DNA of 64,000 nucleotides, taken from contig NZ_JBNLBH010000125.1 of the NCBI RefSeq assembly GCF_050303215.1, positions 1-64,000 on the forward strand. Direction: 5' to 3'. The notes beneath the pieces were generated by a model. It ran no database searches and was not told the origin of the DNA. It saw only the letters and a program-made list of their open reading frames with translations. Source of the DNA: Haliangium sp050303215. GTDB lineage: Bacteria > Myxococcota_A > Polyangia > Haliangiales > Haliangiaceae. The position numbers and the translations under genes were made by a program. Of this stretch, positions 10,001 through 18,664 are shown piece by piece. The first letter of the stretch is position 1. Each line of letters starts with the position of its first letter.

Positions 10001-10546
10001 CATGATGAGCACGCGGCGGATGCGGCGACGCAGGAGCAGCTCGGTGAGGATGAGGCCGGCCTCGATGGTCTTGCCGAGGCCGACGTCGTCGGCCAGGAGC
10101 AGGGAGATGCGGGGCATCTCGAGGGCCTGAAGCAGGGGCACGAGCTGAAAGTCCTCGACCTCGACGGCGCCGTGGAAGGGCGCGGCCACGGGCAGCGCGG
10201 GCTGGGGCGCGAGGCGGTCGGGGGCGAGGAAGGGGGTGAGCGCGGACCAGCGACAGGCCCTGAGCAGGGCGTCATGTTCGACCCCGGGCATGGGCGGCTC
10301 GGCGGCGACGTCGGGCAGGGCCCCGGGCTCGATCACGCGGGCGCCGAGCTCGCGCTCCCAGATGACGGTGTCGTCGGGCTGGCCGCCGTCGAGGTCGGTG
10401 TATTCGAGCTCGACCAGGTGGAGCTGGCCGTCCTGGGTGGCCATGGGCTTGACCCGAGCGATAACCGCGCGACGGTTGCGCACGATGGCCATCATGCCCT
10501 CGCGCGGGTGGCCTGTAGCGGCGTGGGGGAGCGCGCGCTGAGTCAT
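7094..10546 (-). CDS. SNF2-family helicase, DrmD-like
   Basis: A 1150-residue superfamily 2 helicase of the SNF2/RapA type. Walker A reads DDVGLGKT near residue 153, motif II reads DEAH near 268, and motif III reads TATPHNGH. The second RecA lobe carries FTEYKTT, then ATDAASEGLNLQ (motif V) and QRNGRLDRHGQ (motif VI), so all core motifs look intact. The N-terminal 100 residues resemble the DrmD leader. A Glu/Arg-rich, probably coiled-coil segment lies near residues 1040-1110. It is the first gene of the coupled pair with the methylase. Known DrmD proteins belong to DISARM phage defence, where helicase and methylase discriminate modified from unmodified DNA. A DISARM-like role is plausible, but the core drmAB genes are not in view. 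Confidence 0.8.
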   Translation of the reverse strand: MTQRALPHAATGHPREGMMAIVRNRRAVIARVKPMATQDGQLHLVELEYTDLDGGQPDDTVIWERELGARVIEPGALPDVAAEPPMPGVEHDALLRACRWSALTPFLAPDRLAPQPALPVAAPFHGAVEVEDFQLVPLLQALEMPRISLLLADDVGLGKTIEAGLILTELLLRRRIRRVLIMTPASLRDQWQQEMLDKFSLGFDIVDRAETHALQRRLGLDANPWRTFPRIITSYHYLRQRDVFESFRAASRSHEAAAQLPWDLLIVDEAHNLMPASFGDDSELARMLRELSPLFEHKLFLTATPHNGHTRSFSGLLELLDPVRFHRTAEFTDAERARVEQVVVRRLKREINAADDEASRPRRFAERQLDPLELRFGPGERALSAAFADFRAAVKQAVRAGGPSDVQAGAFAVEVLQKRLLSAPVTLADSWHRTLDGLSDEPAPDRELITARRTSEEDIDDDRERQDRGRFAARTVGAWLRPLASKLESEITAVTRALDQLGLTRPTSADGGDGPGDGEHDPRATRTDPAEPVPEPSEDARFDRLCQLIDDRLRHGRGRNRRWRDDERLIVFTEYKTTLDYLAARLRARYPQPSAGRDSADPDPDAAVRVLYGGMDPQLRRAVKRAFNDPQDPVRVLVATDAASEGLNLQETARLLLHYEIPWNPSRLEQRNGRLDRHGQGRDVTVFHFTSHDDADIRFLGRVVDKVHRIREDLGTVGEVFDAAFQRRFADLEDVDRVDQALDLAIDSESQARAVPHTRTDVDLTQLHDLRRHLDLGPDTLRDTLDVALGLDLGRPRLDGPDGRGRFRLRQPVPGHWRALIDDHLRLPDSAAGQAGALPGLIFDPALFMVDIGARSVFRPSRDTTLLHLGHPLFRQALAAFARLRFPGAGDRLSASRWCVRRGPMSELPGVPADADALILLSVEELAVNSLREPFHHWVRTLRLPVVAGELVPAASHQPPDADRDPAAQPGGDPVAEPVSAADLALARTLWNDLAVDLRARVRDHAARVEEHIRAGLDQRRDHALAEAADRFTGRIKEVRAAMKRHSLSKLEREIRGLEKRHANLTLFPDMERDVAQRLRDLQDELARRVNHSEQLLALLEQEKERVLQRLLPARHSLRDGGVQVFPLTVEIRLPAGSDRGRPASGEGKR

Positions 10547-10656
10547 GGCAGCGCGCCTGGGGCTGACGTGGGCGGCACGGCTGCCGGTTGTACCATGTGG
10601 CCCGCGAGCCGATCAGCGTGCGGCCCTCCCTGCATGCATGCGCCAGGGCGCCGCGC

Positions 10657-13167
10657 TCATTGGGCGCGGGTGAGGCGGTACAGGAGCACGGCGGCGCGCT
10701 GGGTCGAGACCCGGAGCGAGTCGAGCGCGATGGTCTCGGCGGGCGTGTGCCAGCCGTCGCCGTCGACGCCGAGGCCGGCCAGGGCGGCCGGCACGTGCGG
10801 GGCCACGAAGGAGATGTCGGCGGCGCCGCGCCGGCCCGGGTCGATGACGCGCACGGGGCCGAGGCCGAGCGCGCGCGCCACTTCGTCGAGTTCGAACAGG
10901 AGCCGGCGGTTGCCGGCGGTGGGCGCCATGGATGGGTAGCCGTCGTCGAAGTGGAGCGTCGCCGCGGCCTGCGGCAGGCTGCGGGCGGCGATCTCACGCA
11001 TGGTCGCCTTGGCGCGCTCGCGCTGCTGGTCCGACAGGGCGCGCAGGTCTCCGGTGACCACAGCGGCGCCGGGGATGACGTTGCTCTTGCCAACGCCGAC
11101 GCCGCGATCGTGGGCGCGGTCGTGCTCGATGGTGGTGCCGCCGAGGATGAGGCCGGCGTTGACGGTGAGGTTGGGCTGGTCGCTCAGGGCGTCGTAGAAG
11201 TCGGCCAGGACGCGCGCGGCCTCGTACACGGCGCCGGCGCCGGCGGTGTCGGAAAAGATGCCGGACGAGTGGCCCGGTTTGGCCTGGACCTCGAGCCGCC
11301 ACTCGCTCAGGCCGCGGCGGGCGATGGTGGCGGCGTTGGGGCCGAGGCCGCACTCGAAGCCCAGGGCGACGTCGCTGGCCCGGGCGGCCTGGATCAGGGC
11401 GTCGCGGCTGGCCGGCCCGCCCGGGGACTCTTCGTCGCCGAGCAGGGCCACGGTGATGGTGGCGTCGTCGAGGGCGCCGATGGCGTCGAGGGCCGCGAGC
11501 GCGTGCAGGATGGCGACGTCGCCGCCCTTGATGTCGATGACGCCGGGCCCGCGGGCACGGTCGTCGCTCAGGCGCTCGAAGCGCTGGAACTCGCTGTCGG
11601 CCTCGAACACGGTGTCGAGGTGGCCGATGAGCAGCACCCGCTTGCCGCTGGCGCCCCGGCGCCGGGCGAACAGGTGGCCGGCCCGGCCCTGGCGCTGCTG
11701 GGCGATCCACTCGGTCTCGAAGCCGATGCGCTCGAAGGCCTCGGCGAACACATGTCCGACCTCGCGTACGCCGGCCAGGTTCATGGTGCCGCTGTTGATG
11801 TCGACCACGCGTTCGAGCATGGCCACGGCGGCGTCGGCGCGGGCGTCGACCTCGGCCACCAGCCGCCGCTCTTCGGCCGTGAGCCGGGCGTGCTCGGGGC
11901 GCAGCGGGAGGCTGAGGATGACCGGGTCGCGCACGGACGCGCCGTCGATGAGGGCGCCGTCGTCGCCGAGCGCGTCCAGGTGGCTGTTGGCGATGTAGTA
12001 CCAGCGCCCGGCCATGAACGCGCCCGTGGTGGGGATGTGGAGGTGGGGGCTGCCGGCTTCGAGGACGTGGGCGGCGACGATGCGGTCGTGGGCCTGGTCG
12101 AGGTCGAAGCGCACCACCCTGCCCTCGCCAAAGGCGTTCTGGATCCCGATCAGGCTGCTCTCGGCCAGCGAGAGCCCGTCGATGCCGCCGGTGACCACGC
12201 CCTCGGGCGCTGCCAACGCGCGGACCTCGCCGGTGTCGATCTCGACCGCCGAGATGCCAAAGACGTGGGCCACCAGCAGACGCCCGTGGTCCTCGTCGAG
12301 GGCGACGCCGTTGGGTGCGTGCAGGGTCCCGGGCGGCACCAGCGGCTGCAACGCTGCGGCGCCGGGCGGAAGCCGATACACCGCGCCGGCCGCGCTGTCG
12401 GTCACGAAGACCTGGCCGTCGGCGCTCACGACCAGGTCGTTGAGGAGGTGGTCGTCGCCGGCGCCGAGGCGAACCTGATGTCGAAGCGCGCCGGTGGCGA
12501 GGTCGAAGGCGAACACGCCCGAACCGGTGACGCTCGCGGGTGCTGTGTCCGGGGACGACTCCGCAGAGTTGCTCGCCGCCCACAGCAGGCCGCGAGCGCT
12601 GTCCACGTGCATGCCCAGCACGGGGCCCAGGCCGTCGCTGCCCGCAGGGACGAAGTCGGTCGTCACGCCGTCGGGGTGTATGCGGACGATCTTGCGCTGG
12701 GTGATGCTGCCGACGTAGAGCGTGCCCGCGTCGGGATCGGCCGCGATGCCCTCGGGGATCAGAGCGGGGTCGGGGATGGTAGCGTACACGACGCTGCTGC
12801 TCACGCGGGGGGCGCGCGCCTGCACTCGGCTGGCCCAGGCTTGGTAGTCCGCGCGGTCGACCAGCGCAGGGAAGAGGTCGCCGGGCGGGATGTCCCAGCC
12901 GCGGCGCTCCAGCTCGGCGAGGTGGACGAGCGCGGCGTCGGGATCGGAGCGCGCGGCCAGTATGGCGAGCACGAGGTGCGCGGCCGGGTTGTCGGGCTCG
13001 GCGAGCGCCGCCTCGCGCAAGCGCGCCGGCCCGGAGGCCGCCGCGGGCGGGGTGGTCGACTCCGGCGTGGTCGCCGGCACGGCCGATGTGGTACAGCCGG
13101 CCCAAAGCACGGCGAGCACGGCGAGCACGCGCCAGATGCGGCCGTTGCGCCTGCGTGAGCGGTTCAT
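10657..13167 (-). CDS. Lipoprotein fusing an NHL/SMP-30 beta-propeller to an M20 metallopeptidase
   Basis: An 836-residue protein starting at an ATG preceded by AGGAGG. A lipoprotein signal ends at C25 (VLWAGC), so it should be anchored outside the cytoplasm. Residues about 115-400 form a beta-propeller of the NHL/SMP-30 kind, with recurring blade phrases such as PEGIAADPDAGTLYVG and APNGVALDEDHGRLLV. Residues about 430-836 are an M20 peptidase of the glutamate-carboxypeptidase type. Its metal-site landmarks are GHLDTVF, IDIKGGD, GDEESPGG, FECG and a late GWHTPAE. It would hydrolyse peptides or N-acyl amino acids at the cell surface, with the propeller binding substrate or partners; that role is inferred. 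The propeller-peptidase fusion is uncommon. Confidence 0.8.
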   Translation of the reverse strand: MNRSRRRNGRIWRVLAVLAVLWAGCTTSAVPATTPESTTPPAAASGPARLREAALAEPDNPAAHLVLAILAARSDPDAALVHLAELERRGWDIPPGDLFPALVDRADYQAWASRVQARAPRVSSSVVYATIPDPALIPEGIAADPDAGTLYVGSITQRKIVRIHPDGVTTDFVPAGSDGLGPVLGMHVDSARGLLWAASNSAESSPDTAPASVTGSGVFAFDLATGALRHQVRLGAGDDHLLNDLVVSADGQVFVTDSAAGAVYRLPPGAAALQPLVPPGTLHAPNGVALDEDHGRLLVAHVFGISAVEIDTGEVRALAAPEGVVTGGIDGLSLAESSLIGIQNAFGEGRVVRFDLDQAHDRIVAAHVLEAGSPHLHIPTTGAFMAGRWYYIANSHLDALGDDGALIDGASVRDPVILSLPLRPEHARLTAEERRLVAEVDARADAAVAMLERVVDINSGTMNLAGVREVGHVFAEAFERIGFETEWIAQQRQGRAGHLFARRRGASGKRVLLIGHLDTVFEADSEFQRFERLSDDRARGPGVIDIKGGDVAILHALAALDAIGALDDATITVALLGDEESPGGPASRDALIQAARASDVALGFECGLGPNAATIARRGLSEWRLEVQAKPGHSSGIFSDTAGAGAVYEAARVLADFYDALSDQPNLTVNAGLILGGTTIEHDRAHDRGVGVGKSNVIPGAAVVTGDLRALSDQQRERAKATMREIAARSLPQAAATLHFDDGYPSMAPTAGNRRLLFELDEVARALGLGPVRVIDPGRRGAADISFVAPHVPAALAGLGVDGDGWHTPAETIALDSLRVSTQRAAVLLYRLTRAQ

Positions 13168-13349
13168 GGCGGTCCTCCTGCGGTCATGGCCGAACTAGAG
13201 TAGCCGATGTGCGCCGGGCCGGTCATTTATTGGCCACCGGTACGGACTCCGTGCTAGCAGGCACGGTCGCGCTGCCGGCGTACGACGCACAGGGTGTCGT
13301 GTACCCGACGCCGAACAGTTACTCGGTCGACCAACCACAGGAGAACTCT

Positions 13350-13685
13350 ATGAACTACCTGATTCGCATCTGTATCCTCGTCGCTGCCGCAACCGTGTTT
13401 GCGGGCTGCCAATTTCAAACCAGCTTCGCCGGAGCCCCTCATGTGCCCAATGGCGCCGCCGGATGTCGAACCATGTGCATCGCCCAGGGCATGCAGCTCG
13501 CGGGGATGGTCTTCATGGGCGAGTACAGCGATGGCTGCGTCTGTGTGCTCCCGGGTCAGAACGCGGCAGAGGTGGTCTCCAGAGCCGGCGCCGCGGCTGG
13601 GAGCGCGGCCGCGGGCGTGCGCATGCAGATGTCCGCCGCGGAGGCACAGCGGCGGCAGCAGCAGCAGATGCATACGACGCCATGA
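13350..13685 (+). CDS. Small cysteine-rich lipoprotein of unknown function
   Basis: A 111-residue protein starting at an ATG preceded by AGGAGA at good spacing. The signal peptide ends in a lipobox, VFAGC, with the lipidated Cys at residue 20. The mature part has a CRTMC pair and a CVC pair, followed by an Ala-rich and then Gln-rich tail (RRQQQQ). I recognise no family. It is probably a surface lipoprotein with one or two disulphides. It stands alone between the minus-strand peptidase gene and lysA. Confidence 0.7.
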   Translation: MNYLIRICILVAAATVFAGCQFQTSFAGAPHVPNGAAGCRTMCIAQGMQLAGMVFMGEYSDGCVCVLPGQNAAEVVSRAGAAAGSAAAGVRMQMSAAEAQRRQQQQMHTTP

Positions 13686-13733
13686 GTCGCGGGTGCGCTG
13701 AACCCGGATCACGCGGGTATAGTGGTTGGCATC

Positions 13734-14984
13734 ATGATGGATGCTGACAGGCAACTGGCCCTGCGCGACATCGCGGCCGGGCTCGGCACGCCGGTGTATG
13801 TGTACGACGCGGCCGTGATCCGGGCTCAGCTCGCCTCGCTGGCGCGCTTCGACGTGGTCCGCTACGCCCAGAAGGCGTGCTCGAACACGGCCATCCTGCG
13901 GCTTTTGCGCGCGGCCGGGGCGGTGGTCGACTGCGTGTCGGCGGGCGAGCTGGAACGGGCGCTGGTGGCCGGGTATCGACCCGGGTCGGAGCCGGCCGAG
14001 ATCGTGTACACGGCCGACATCCTGACCGAGGCCGTGATCGCGCGGGTGATCGAGCTGGGCATCCCGGTGAACGCGGGCTCGGTGTGCATGCTGGAGCAGC
14101 TCGGCCGGCGCCGCCGCGGTCACCCGGTGTGGCTGCGGCTCAACCCGGGCTTTGGCCACGGCCACAGCAAGAAGGTCTCGACCGGGGGCGAGTCGAGCAA
14201 GCACGGCATCTGGCACGCCGACCTGGCGCTGGCCCTGGCCGAGGTCGATGCCTACGAGCTCGATCTGGTCGGGATCCACATGCACATCGGCTCGGGCGCG
14301 GACTTCGTCCACCTGGCCAAGGTGTGCGACGCGATGGTCGAACAGGTGATGGCGTCCGGCCGTACGCTGCGGGCGGTGTCGGCCGGCGGGGGGCTGCCCA
14401 TCCCCTACCGCCGCGGCGAGCCGGCGGTCGACGTAGACCGCTACTTCGCGCTGTGGGACCAGGCCCGGCGCCGCATCGAAGACCACGTCGGCAGCGCGGT
14501 CCAGCTCGAGATCGAGCCCGGCCGCTACCTGGTCGGGCACGCCGGGGTGCTGCTGGCCGAGGTCCGGGCGGTGAAACAGGTGGGGCGCAATCACTTCACC
14601 CTGGTCGACGCCGGCTTCAATGATCTGGTCCGGCCGGCCATGTACGGGGCGTATCACGAGATTTCGGTGCTGGCGCGCGAGCCGGGCCAGGCCCAGGGCG
14701 AGCTCCAGCCCACGGTGGTGGCCGGGCCGCTGTGCGAGTCGGGCGACGTGTTCACCCAGCTCGACGGCGAGCACGTGGAGCCGCGCGCGCTGCCCCCGGC
14801 CGAGATCGGGGACTATGTGGTGTTCCACGACGTGGGCGCGTACGGCGCCAGCATGGGCAGCAACTACAACAGCCGCCCGCTGCCGCCGGAGGTGCTCATC
14901 GACGGCCGCGAGGTCCGGGTCATCCGCCGCCGCCAGACCCTGGACGAGCTGCTCCGGCTCGAGCGCGAGATGCAGCCGCTGTAG
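13734..14984 (+). CDS. lysA: Diaminopimelate decarboxylase
   Basis: This PLP fold-type III decarboxylase converts meso-diaminopimelate to L-lysine in the last step of lysine synthesis. The PLP lysine sits in RYAQKACSN. HMHIGSG, the glycine-rich GGGLPIPYR, EIEPGRYLV and the substrate motif CESGDVF all follow in order. Length (416 residues) is normal. Adjacent ATG codons at 13734 and 13737, and a GTG at 13722, are possible starts; ATG at 13734 is chosen. It carries an R-R-R-G insertion near residue 125. No other lysine gene is nearby. A related PLP decarboxylase with another substrate is possible but less likely. Confidence 0.88.
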   Translation: MMDADRQLALRDIAAGLGTPVYVYDAAVIRAQLASLARFDVVRYAQKACSNTAILRLLRAAGAVVDCVSAGELERALVAGYRPGSEPAEIVYTADILTEAVIARVIELGIPVNAGSVCMLEQLGRRRRGHPVWLRLNPGFGHGHSKKVSTGGESSKHGIWHADLALALAEVDAYELDLVGIHMHIGSGADFVHLAKVCDAMVEQVMASGRTLRAVSAGGGLPIPYRRGEPAVDVDRYFALWDQARRRIEDHVGSAVQLEIEPGRYLVGHAGVLLAEVRAVKQVGRNHFTLVDAGFNDLVRPAMYGAYHEISVLAREPGQAQGELQPTVVAGPLCESGDVFTQLDGEHVEPRALPPAEIGDYVVFHDVGAYGASMGSNYNSRPLPPEVLIDGREVRVIRRRQTLDELLRLEREMQPL

Positions 14985-15084
14985 CGCCGGCCCGGGCCGG
15001 GCCGCCGACGCCGAAACCCGGGCCCTAAGGCCGGCTCCTCGACCGCAGTTGCGGGCTCGCCCCGGCCCTGCTAAGCGTCCCTCG

Positions 15085-17400
15085 ATGATGTGGCTCATGG
15101 ACGCTCTCTCGCCTTCGCACCGACGCGTCGGTGCCCGCGTCGGGCAGCTCGTCGCCGCTCGCAGCGGCCAGCTTCTGGCCGCCCTGCTCATGGTCGGGCT
15201 CACGGCCGCCGTGGCCGCCGCCGCGCCGCTGTCCGGGACCGTGCTCGACGGGCTCTCGCTGGAGCCGGTGGCCGACGCCGAGGTGATGGTGCTCGGCACC
15301 GACCTGGTCGCGATCACGGACGCCGCCGGGCGCTACGGCTTCGATGACGTGGCCCCGGGCACGGTGACCGTGCGGGTGACGGCGGCCGGCTACGAGGCCG
15401 CCAGCGAGCGCATCGCGCTGGCCCTGGCCGGCACCGACAGCGCGGTGGTGCTGCTGTTCGCGCCCGGGTCGTCGGGCGAGGTGATCGAGATCGAATCGAG
15501 CGCGCCCCCGCCGCCCGCAGCCCCGGGGCAGCAAGACCTGCGCCGGGAGGAGCTGACCCGCATCCCGGGCACGCGCGGCGACGCGCTCACGTCGCTCAAG
15601 AGCCTGCCCGGGGTGGCCAACGCCGACGCCGCCGGCAGCGGGCCCGGGCTGCTGGTCATCCGCGGGGCCGCGCCCGAGGACTCGAAGATCGCGATCGACG
15701 GGATCGAGATTCCGATCCTGTATCACTTCTTCGGCCTGCAGAGCATCGTGCCCTCGGAGTTCATCGAGGCCATCGATTACATGCCGGGCGGCTTCGGCGC
15801 CGAAGAAGGCCGGGCCACGGGCGGGGTCATCAACGTCACCACTCGCTCGGACCAGATCGACGGGTACACCGGGTTCGCGGAGCTGTCATTCATCAACTTC
15901 GCCGGCTTCGTGGAGGGCCCGATCTCCAAGCGCCACAACCTGCAGTTCAGCGCCGGGCTGCGGCGCTCGGCCATCGATCTGGTGCTGCCGCTGGTCATCC
16001 CCGAGGACTCGGGCATCGCCTTCGTGACCGCGCCGCAGTACTACGACGGCCAGCTCCGGGTCGACTGGCGGCCGAGCTATCGCCACCGGGTGTCGGTGCT
16101 GGGGCTGATGAGCTTCGACCTGCTGACGCTGCTCAACGACATCATCGACCCCAACGAGCCCCTGGCCAGCGGGCGATGGGAGAACGAGACCTCGTTCACG
16201 CGCGTGATCGCGACCTGGAAGTACTCCTCGGACGAGCTCGAGAACCGGCTGGTGGGCTCGGTGGGCACCACCGGCTTTCGCTTCGACATCGCCGACGAGC
16301 GCTACCTGCGCGTCGACGGCACCGACATCGAGGTGCGCGACGACGCGCTGTGGAACGTGAACGGACACCTGCGCCTGCGCGCCGGCGGCGAGCTGCGGGT
16401 CCGCACCAGCGACCTCGACATCCTGTTCCCGCTGCCGCCGCAGGAGGGCTCGGGCGGGCCCGGCAACTTCAGCAGCGCGCCCACGCTGGAGGTGAACGAG
16501 CAGATCGACTCCAACACCGCGGCGCTGTACACGGCCGCGGACGTGCGCCCGCTGGACGGGACCACGATCACGGCCGGGCTGCGCCTGGACCACTTCGACC
16601 GCATCGACGAGCAGACGCTGTCGCCGCGGCTGACGCTGCGCCAGGAGTTGGGCCAAGACTGGACCGTGCACGCGGCCCTGGGCAGCTACTCGCGCGCGCC
16701 GCAGCAGGCCGAGGAGCTGCAGTCCAACCTGATGCCCGAGCTGGCCACGCAGTACGTGCTGGGCGCGGACTACGACATCCTGCCCGGGGTGAGCGCGTCG
16801 ATGAGCGGCTTTTACACCGACCGCCGCCAGCTCGTGGTGCAAGACCCGGTGATGGCCGACAACGACCCGGAGAACGCGTACGTGAACCGCGGCCGGGGGC
16901 GCTCGTTCGGGGCCGAGGCCCTGATCCGGGCCAAGCTGCCGGGCTTCTTCGGCTGGGTCGCGTACACGATCTCGCGCAGCGACCGGGTCGACGAACCGCT
17001 GGGCGAGCGCCGGCTGTTCGACTTCGACCAGACCCACAACGTGATCGTGGTCGGCAGCTACACCTGGGGCGCGTGGGAGTTCGGCGGGCGCTGGCAGTAC
17101 AGCACCGGCAGCCCGGTCACGCCCGTGGTCGACTCGCTGTACTTGTCGGATCTGAACATCTACGTGCCGGTGTACGGGGAGGTGAACAGCGACCGGCTCG
17201 ACCCGTCCCACCAGCTCGACGTGCGCATCGACCGCACCTGGCGCTTCGACACCTGGCGCATCAGCGCCTACCTGGACGTGACCAATGTGTACGCCAACCC
17301 GCGCACGCTGGGGTTCCGCTACAACTTCGACTTCTCCCGCCGCGAGGCCATCGAGGAGCTGCCGCTGGTGCCGGCGCTGGGTGTGCGCGGCAGCTTCTGA
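15085..17400 (+). CDS. TonB-dependent outer-membrane receptor with carboxypeptidase-regulatory N-domain
   Basis: A 771-residue protein. The ATG pair at 15085/15088 precedes a long signal sequence with hydrophobic core LLAALLMVGLTAAVAAAA. A CarboxypepD-regulatory-like domain follows (PLSGTVLDGLSLEPVADAEV), then a plug domain (GDALTSLKSLPGV, PDGI/IDGIEIP and GGVINVTTRSD segments). The rest is a beta-barrel ending in an aromatic residue, as outer-membrane proteins do. It would import a TonB-energised substrate; the ligand cannot be read from the sequence. No TonB, ExbB or ABC partner is adjacent. The frame is open well upstream, but that part overlaps lysA and is not coding. Confidence 0.85.
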   Translation: MMWLMDALSPSHRRVGARVGQLVAARSGQLLAALLMVGLTAAVAAAAPLSGTVLDGLSLEPVADAEVMVLGTDLVAITDAAGRYGFDDVAPGTVTVRVTAAGYEAASERIALALAGTDSAVVLLFAPGSSGEVIEIESSAPPPPAAPGQQDLRREELTRIPGTRGDALTSLKSLPGVANADAAGSGPGLLVIRGAAPEDSKIAIDGIEIPILYHFFGLQSIVPSEFIEAIDYMPGGFGAEEGRATGGVINVTTRSDQIDGYTGFAELSFINFAGFVEGPISKRHNLQFSAGLRRSAIDLVLPLVIPEDSGIAFVTAPQYYDGQLRVDWRPSYRHRVSVLGLMSFDLLTLLNDIIDPNEPLASGRWENETSFTRVIATWKYSSDELENRLVGSVGTTGFRFDIADERYLRVDGTDIEVRDDALWNVNGHLRLRAGGELRVRTSDLDILFPLPPQEGSGGPGNFSSAPTLEVNEQIDSNTAALYTAADVRPLDGTTITAGLRLDHFDRIDEQTLSPRLTLRQELGQDWTVHAALGSYSRAPQQAEELQSNLMPELATQYVLGADYDILPGVSASMSGFYTDRRQLVVQDPVMADNDPENAYVNRGRGRSFGAEALIRAKLPGFFGWVAYTISRSDRVDEPLGERRLFDFDQTHNVIVVGSYTWGAWEFGGRWQYSTGSPVTPVVDSLYLSDLNIYVPVYGEVNSDRLDPSHQLDVRIDRTWRFDTWRISAYLDVTNVYANPRTLGFRYNFDFSRREAIEELPLVPALGVRGSF

Positions 17401-17462
17401 GCCGAACGACGGAGACCGACGAGGGGCGACCCACCGGCGGCCGAGTGTGATAGACAGAGCCG

Positions 17463-18287
<825 letters not shown>

Positions 18288-18300
18288 GCTCGCGACCGCC

Positions 18301-18609
18301 ATGCTCCGCACCGGCAAGGACGGTCTGCTGCTCGATGTCCTGGTCAGGCCCCGGGCGTCCCGGGTCCAGATCGGGCCGGTGCACGACCGCCGGCTCAAGC
18401 TGGCCGTGACCGCGCCGCCGGTGGACGGGGCCGCGAACGCGGCGGTGGTGGAGGTGCTGGCCAAGACCCTGGGCTGCGCCAAGCGCGACCTGGAGATCGT
18501 GAGCGGGGCCGGCAGCCGGCAGAAGACGGTGGCCATCCATGGGCTGTCCCGGGACGCCGTGGTCGCGGCCCTGGGCGTCGCCGACCCCGACGACGAGGAG
18601 GGAGCGTGA
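18301..18609 (+). CDS. DUF167 (YggU) family protein
   Basis: A 102-residue protein with the DUF167 core: VRPRASRVQIG at the start, the signature VTAPPVDGAANAAVVEVLAK, and the GAGSRQKTVAI strand. The family is small, soluble and conserved, with no established biochemical function. It lies 13 bases after proC and is likely co-transcribed with it. The acidic C-terminal tail is short. Confidence 0.88.
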   Translation: MLRTGKDGLLLDVLVRPRASRVQIGPVHDRRLKLAVTAPPVDGAANAAVVEVLAKTLGCAKRDLEIVSGAGSRQKTVAIHGLSRDAVVAALGVADPDDEEGA

Positions 18610-18664
18610 GCCGAGCTGGGCGAACCGGTGGCGCATGCCTCGACGGCCACGGCGAGGGGACGCG

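Noticed and set aside
7175..10939. A 1254-codon open frame on the plus strand
   Set aside because: It is antisense to the helicase, Gly/Val/Ala/Glu-rich and without domains. It is the expected shadow of GC-rich third positions.
10588..13158. An 856-codon plus-strand open frame
   Set aside because: It is antisense to the NHL/M20 gene and has repetitive shadow-type composition.
14987..15000. Self-complementary GC run after lysA as a terminator
   Set aside because: It is a 14-base palindrome with no loop space and no T run. Such runs arise easily in this composition.
14620..15084. Longer N-terminus for the TonB receptor
   Set aside because: The added frame overlaps the lysA end and is Arg/Ala-rich. 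The signal peptide begins at 15085.
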